Positions 63,870 to 64,000 of a DNA stretch of 64,000 nucleotides are shown here, piece after piece. Location: the NCBI RefSeq assembly GCF_000003815.2, contig NC_049997.1:5277082-5341081 (forward strand). Direction: 5' to 3'. The position numbers and the translations under genes were made by a program. Positions within the stretch are counted from its first letter, which is position 1, and every line of letters begins with the position of its first letter. Below the pieces are notes generated by a model that was not told the origin of the DNA, did no database searches, and saw nothing but the letters and a program-made list of their open reading frames with translations. Source of the DNA: Branchiostoma floridae. Lineage: Eukaryota; Chordata; Leptocardii; Amphioxiformes; Branchiostomatidae.

Positions 63870-64000
63870 AGCCTCGCTTATATGTGACAGGGACGGTTTT
63901 CAGGCCAAAAATACGCGCGACCCTCTGTCGATCTTAAAATCGGCCGACCTTCCAGCTATCTCGACGTACGCCCGGAGATGGTGGATAATGTGATAGGAAT
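63870..64000 (-). repeat. LINE 3'-like repeat, shared with 34423-34560
   Basis: CTTATATGTGACAGGGACGG through TGGATAATGT match 34420-34535 in order. It runs off the window. Confidence 0.7.

Overview
The window looks like an animal genome, most likely a cephalochordate (amphioxus, Branchiostoma). Genes are split by GT-AG introns. Non-LTR retrotransposons, Helitron and TIR-element remnants, minisatellites and two assembly gaps fill most of the rest. The best clue to the organism is a type II membrane C-type lectin gene with a long, repetitive coiled-coil stalk, a gene style I associate with amphioxus. A polycystin gene and CR1-like LINEs with an esterase-type ORF1 fit that reading. The species assignment is inference.

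Layout. 0.1-4.0 kb (-): a decayed Helitron polyprotein that kept its N-terminal region and PIF1-type helicase but lost the Rep nuclease, followed by a 121-bp tandem array. 5.2-8.6 kb (+): a broken RTE-like LINE carrying a small insertion with a 9-bp target duplication. 9.7-14.5 kb (+): a CR1-like LINE with the end of an esterase-type ORF1 and an intact 1177-codon ORF2. 14.7-15.25 kb: a 72-bp minisatellite. 15.8-17.2 kb (+): the last two exons of a polycystin gene. 17.3-21 kb: a LINE 3' fragment (+) abutting another LINE with an intact ORF (-). 21-33.9 kb: mostly non-coding, with tandem and dispersed repeats.

33.9-57.5 kb (+): a C-type lectin gene that I assemble from seven exons with matching phases: three cytoplasmic exons, one transmembrane exon, one 1.3-kb stalk exon, one lectin exon and a short last exon. 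The predicted protein is 708 residues. Its third intron, about 16.8 kb, would contain on the minus strand a two-exon DM-domain gene (41.4-44.1 kb) and a two-exon gene of unknown family (44.7-46.0 kb), and on the plus strand an intact DD34E Tc1/mariner-type transposase (47.9-49.0 kb). Several short inverted-repeat elements sit among them; one family makes 9-bp target duplications.

57.5-64 kb: no convincing gene. Three copies of a TTAA-ended element rich in TGACGTCA sites, a 37-bp satellite and both gaps lie here.

Most promising for follow-up are the lectin gene (26 coiled-coil repeats with regular three-residue insertions, degenerate calcium-site motifs, duplicated cytoplasmic exon), the DM-domain gene with two CUE-like segments and a zinc ribbon, the small unknown gene, and the CRE-dense TTAA elements. 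All exon structures come from reading splice signals and phase by eye, without transcript evidence.
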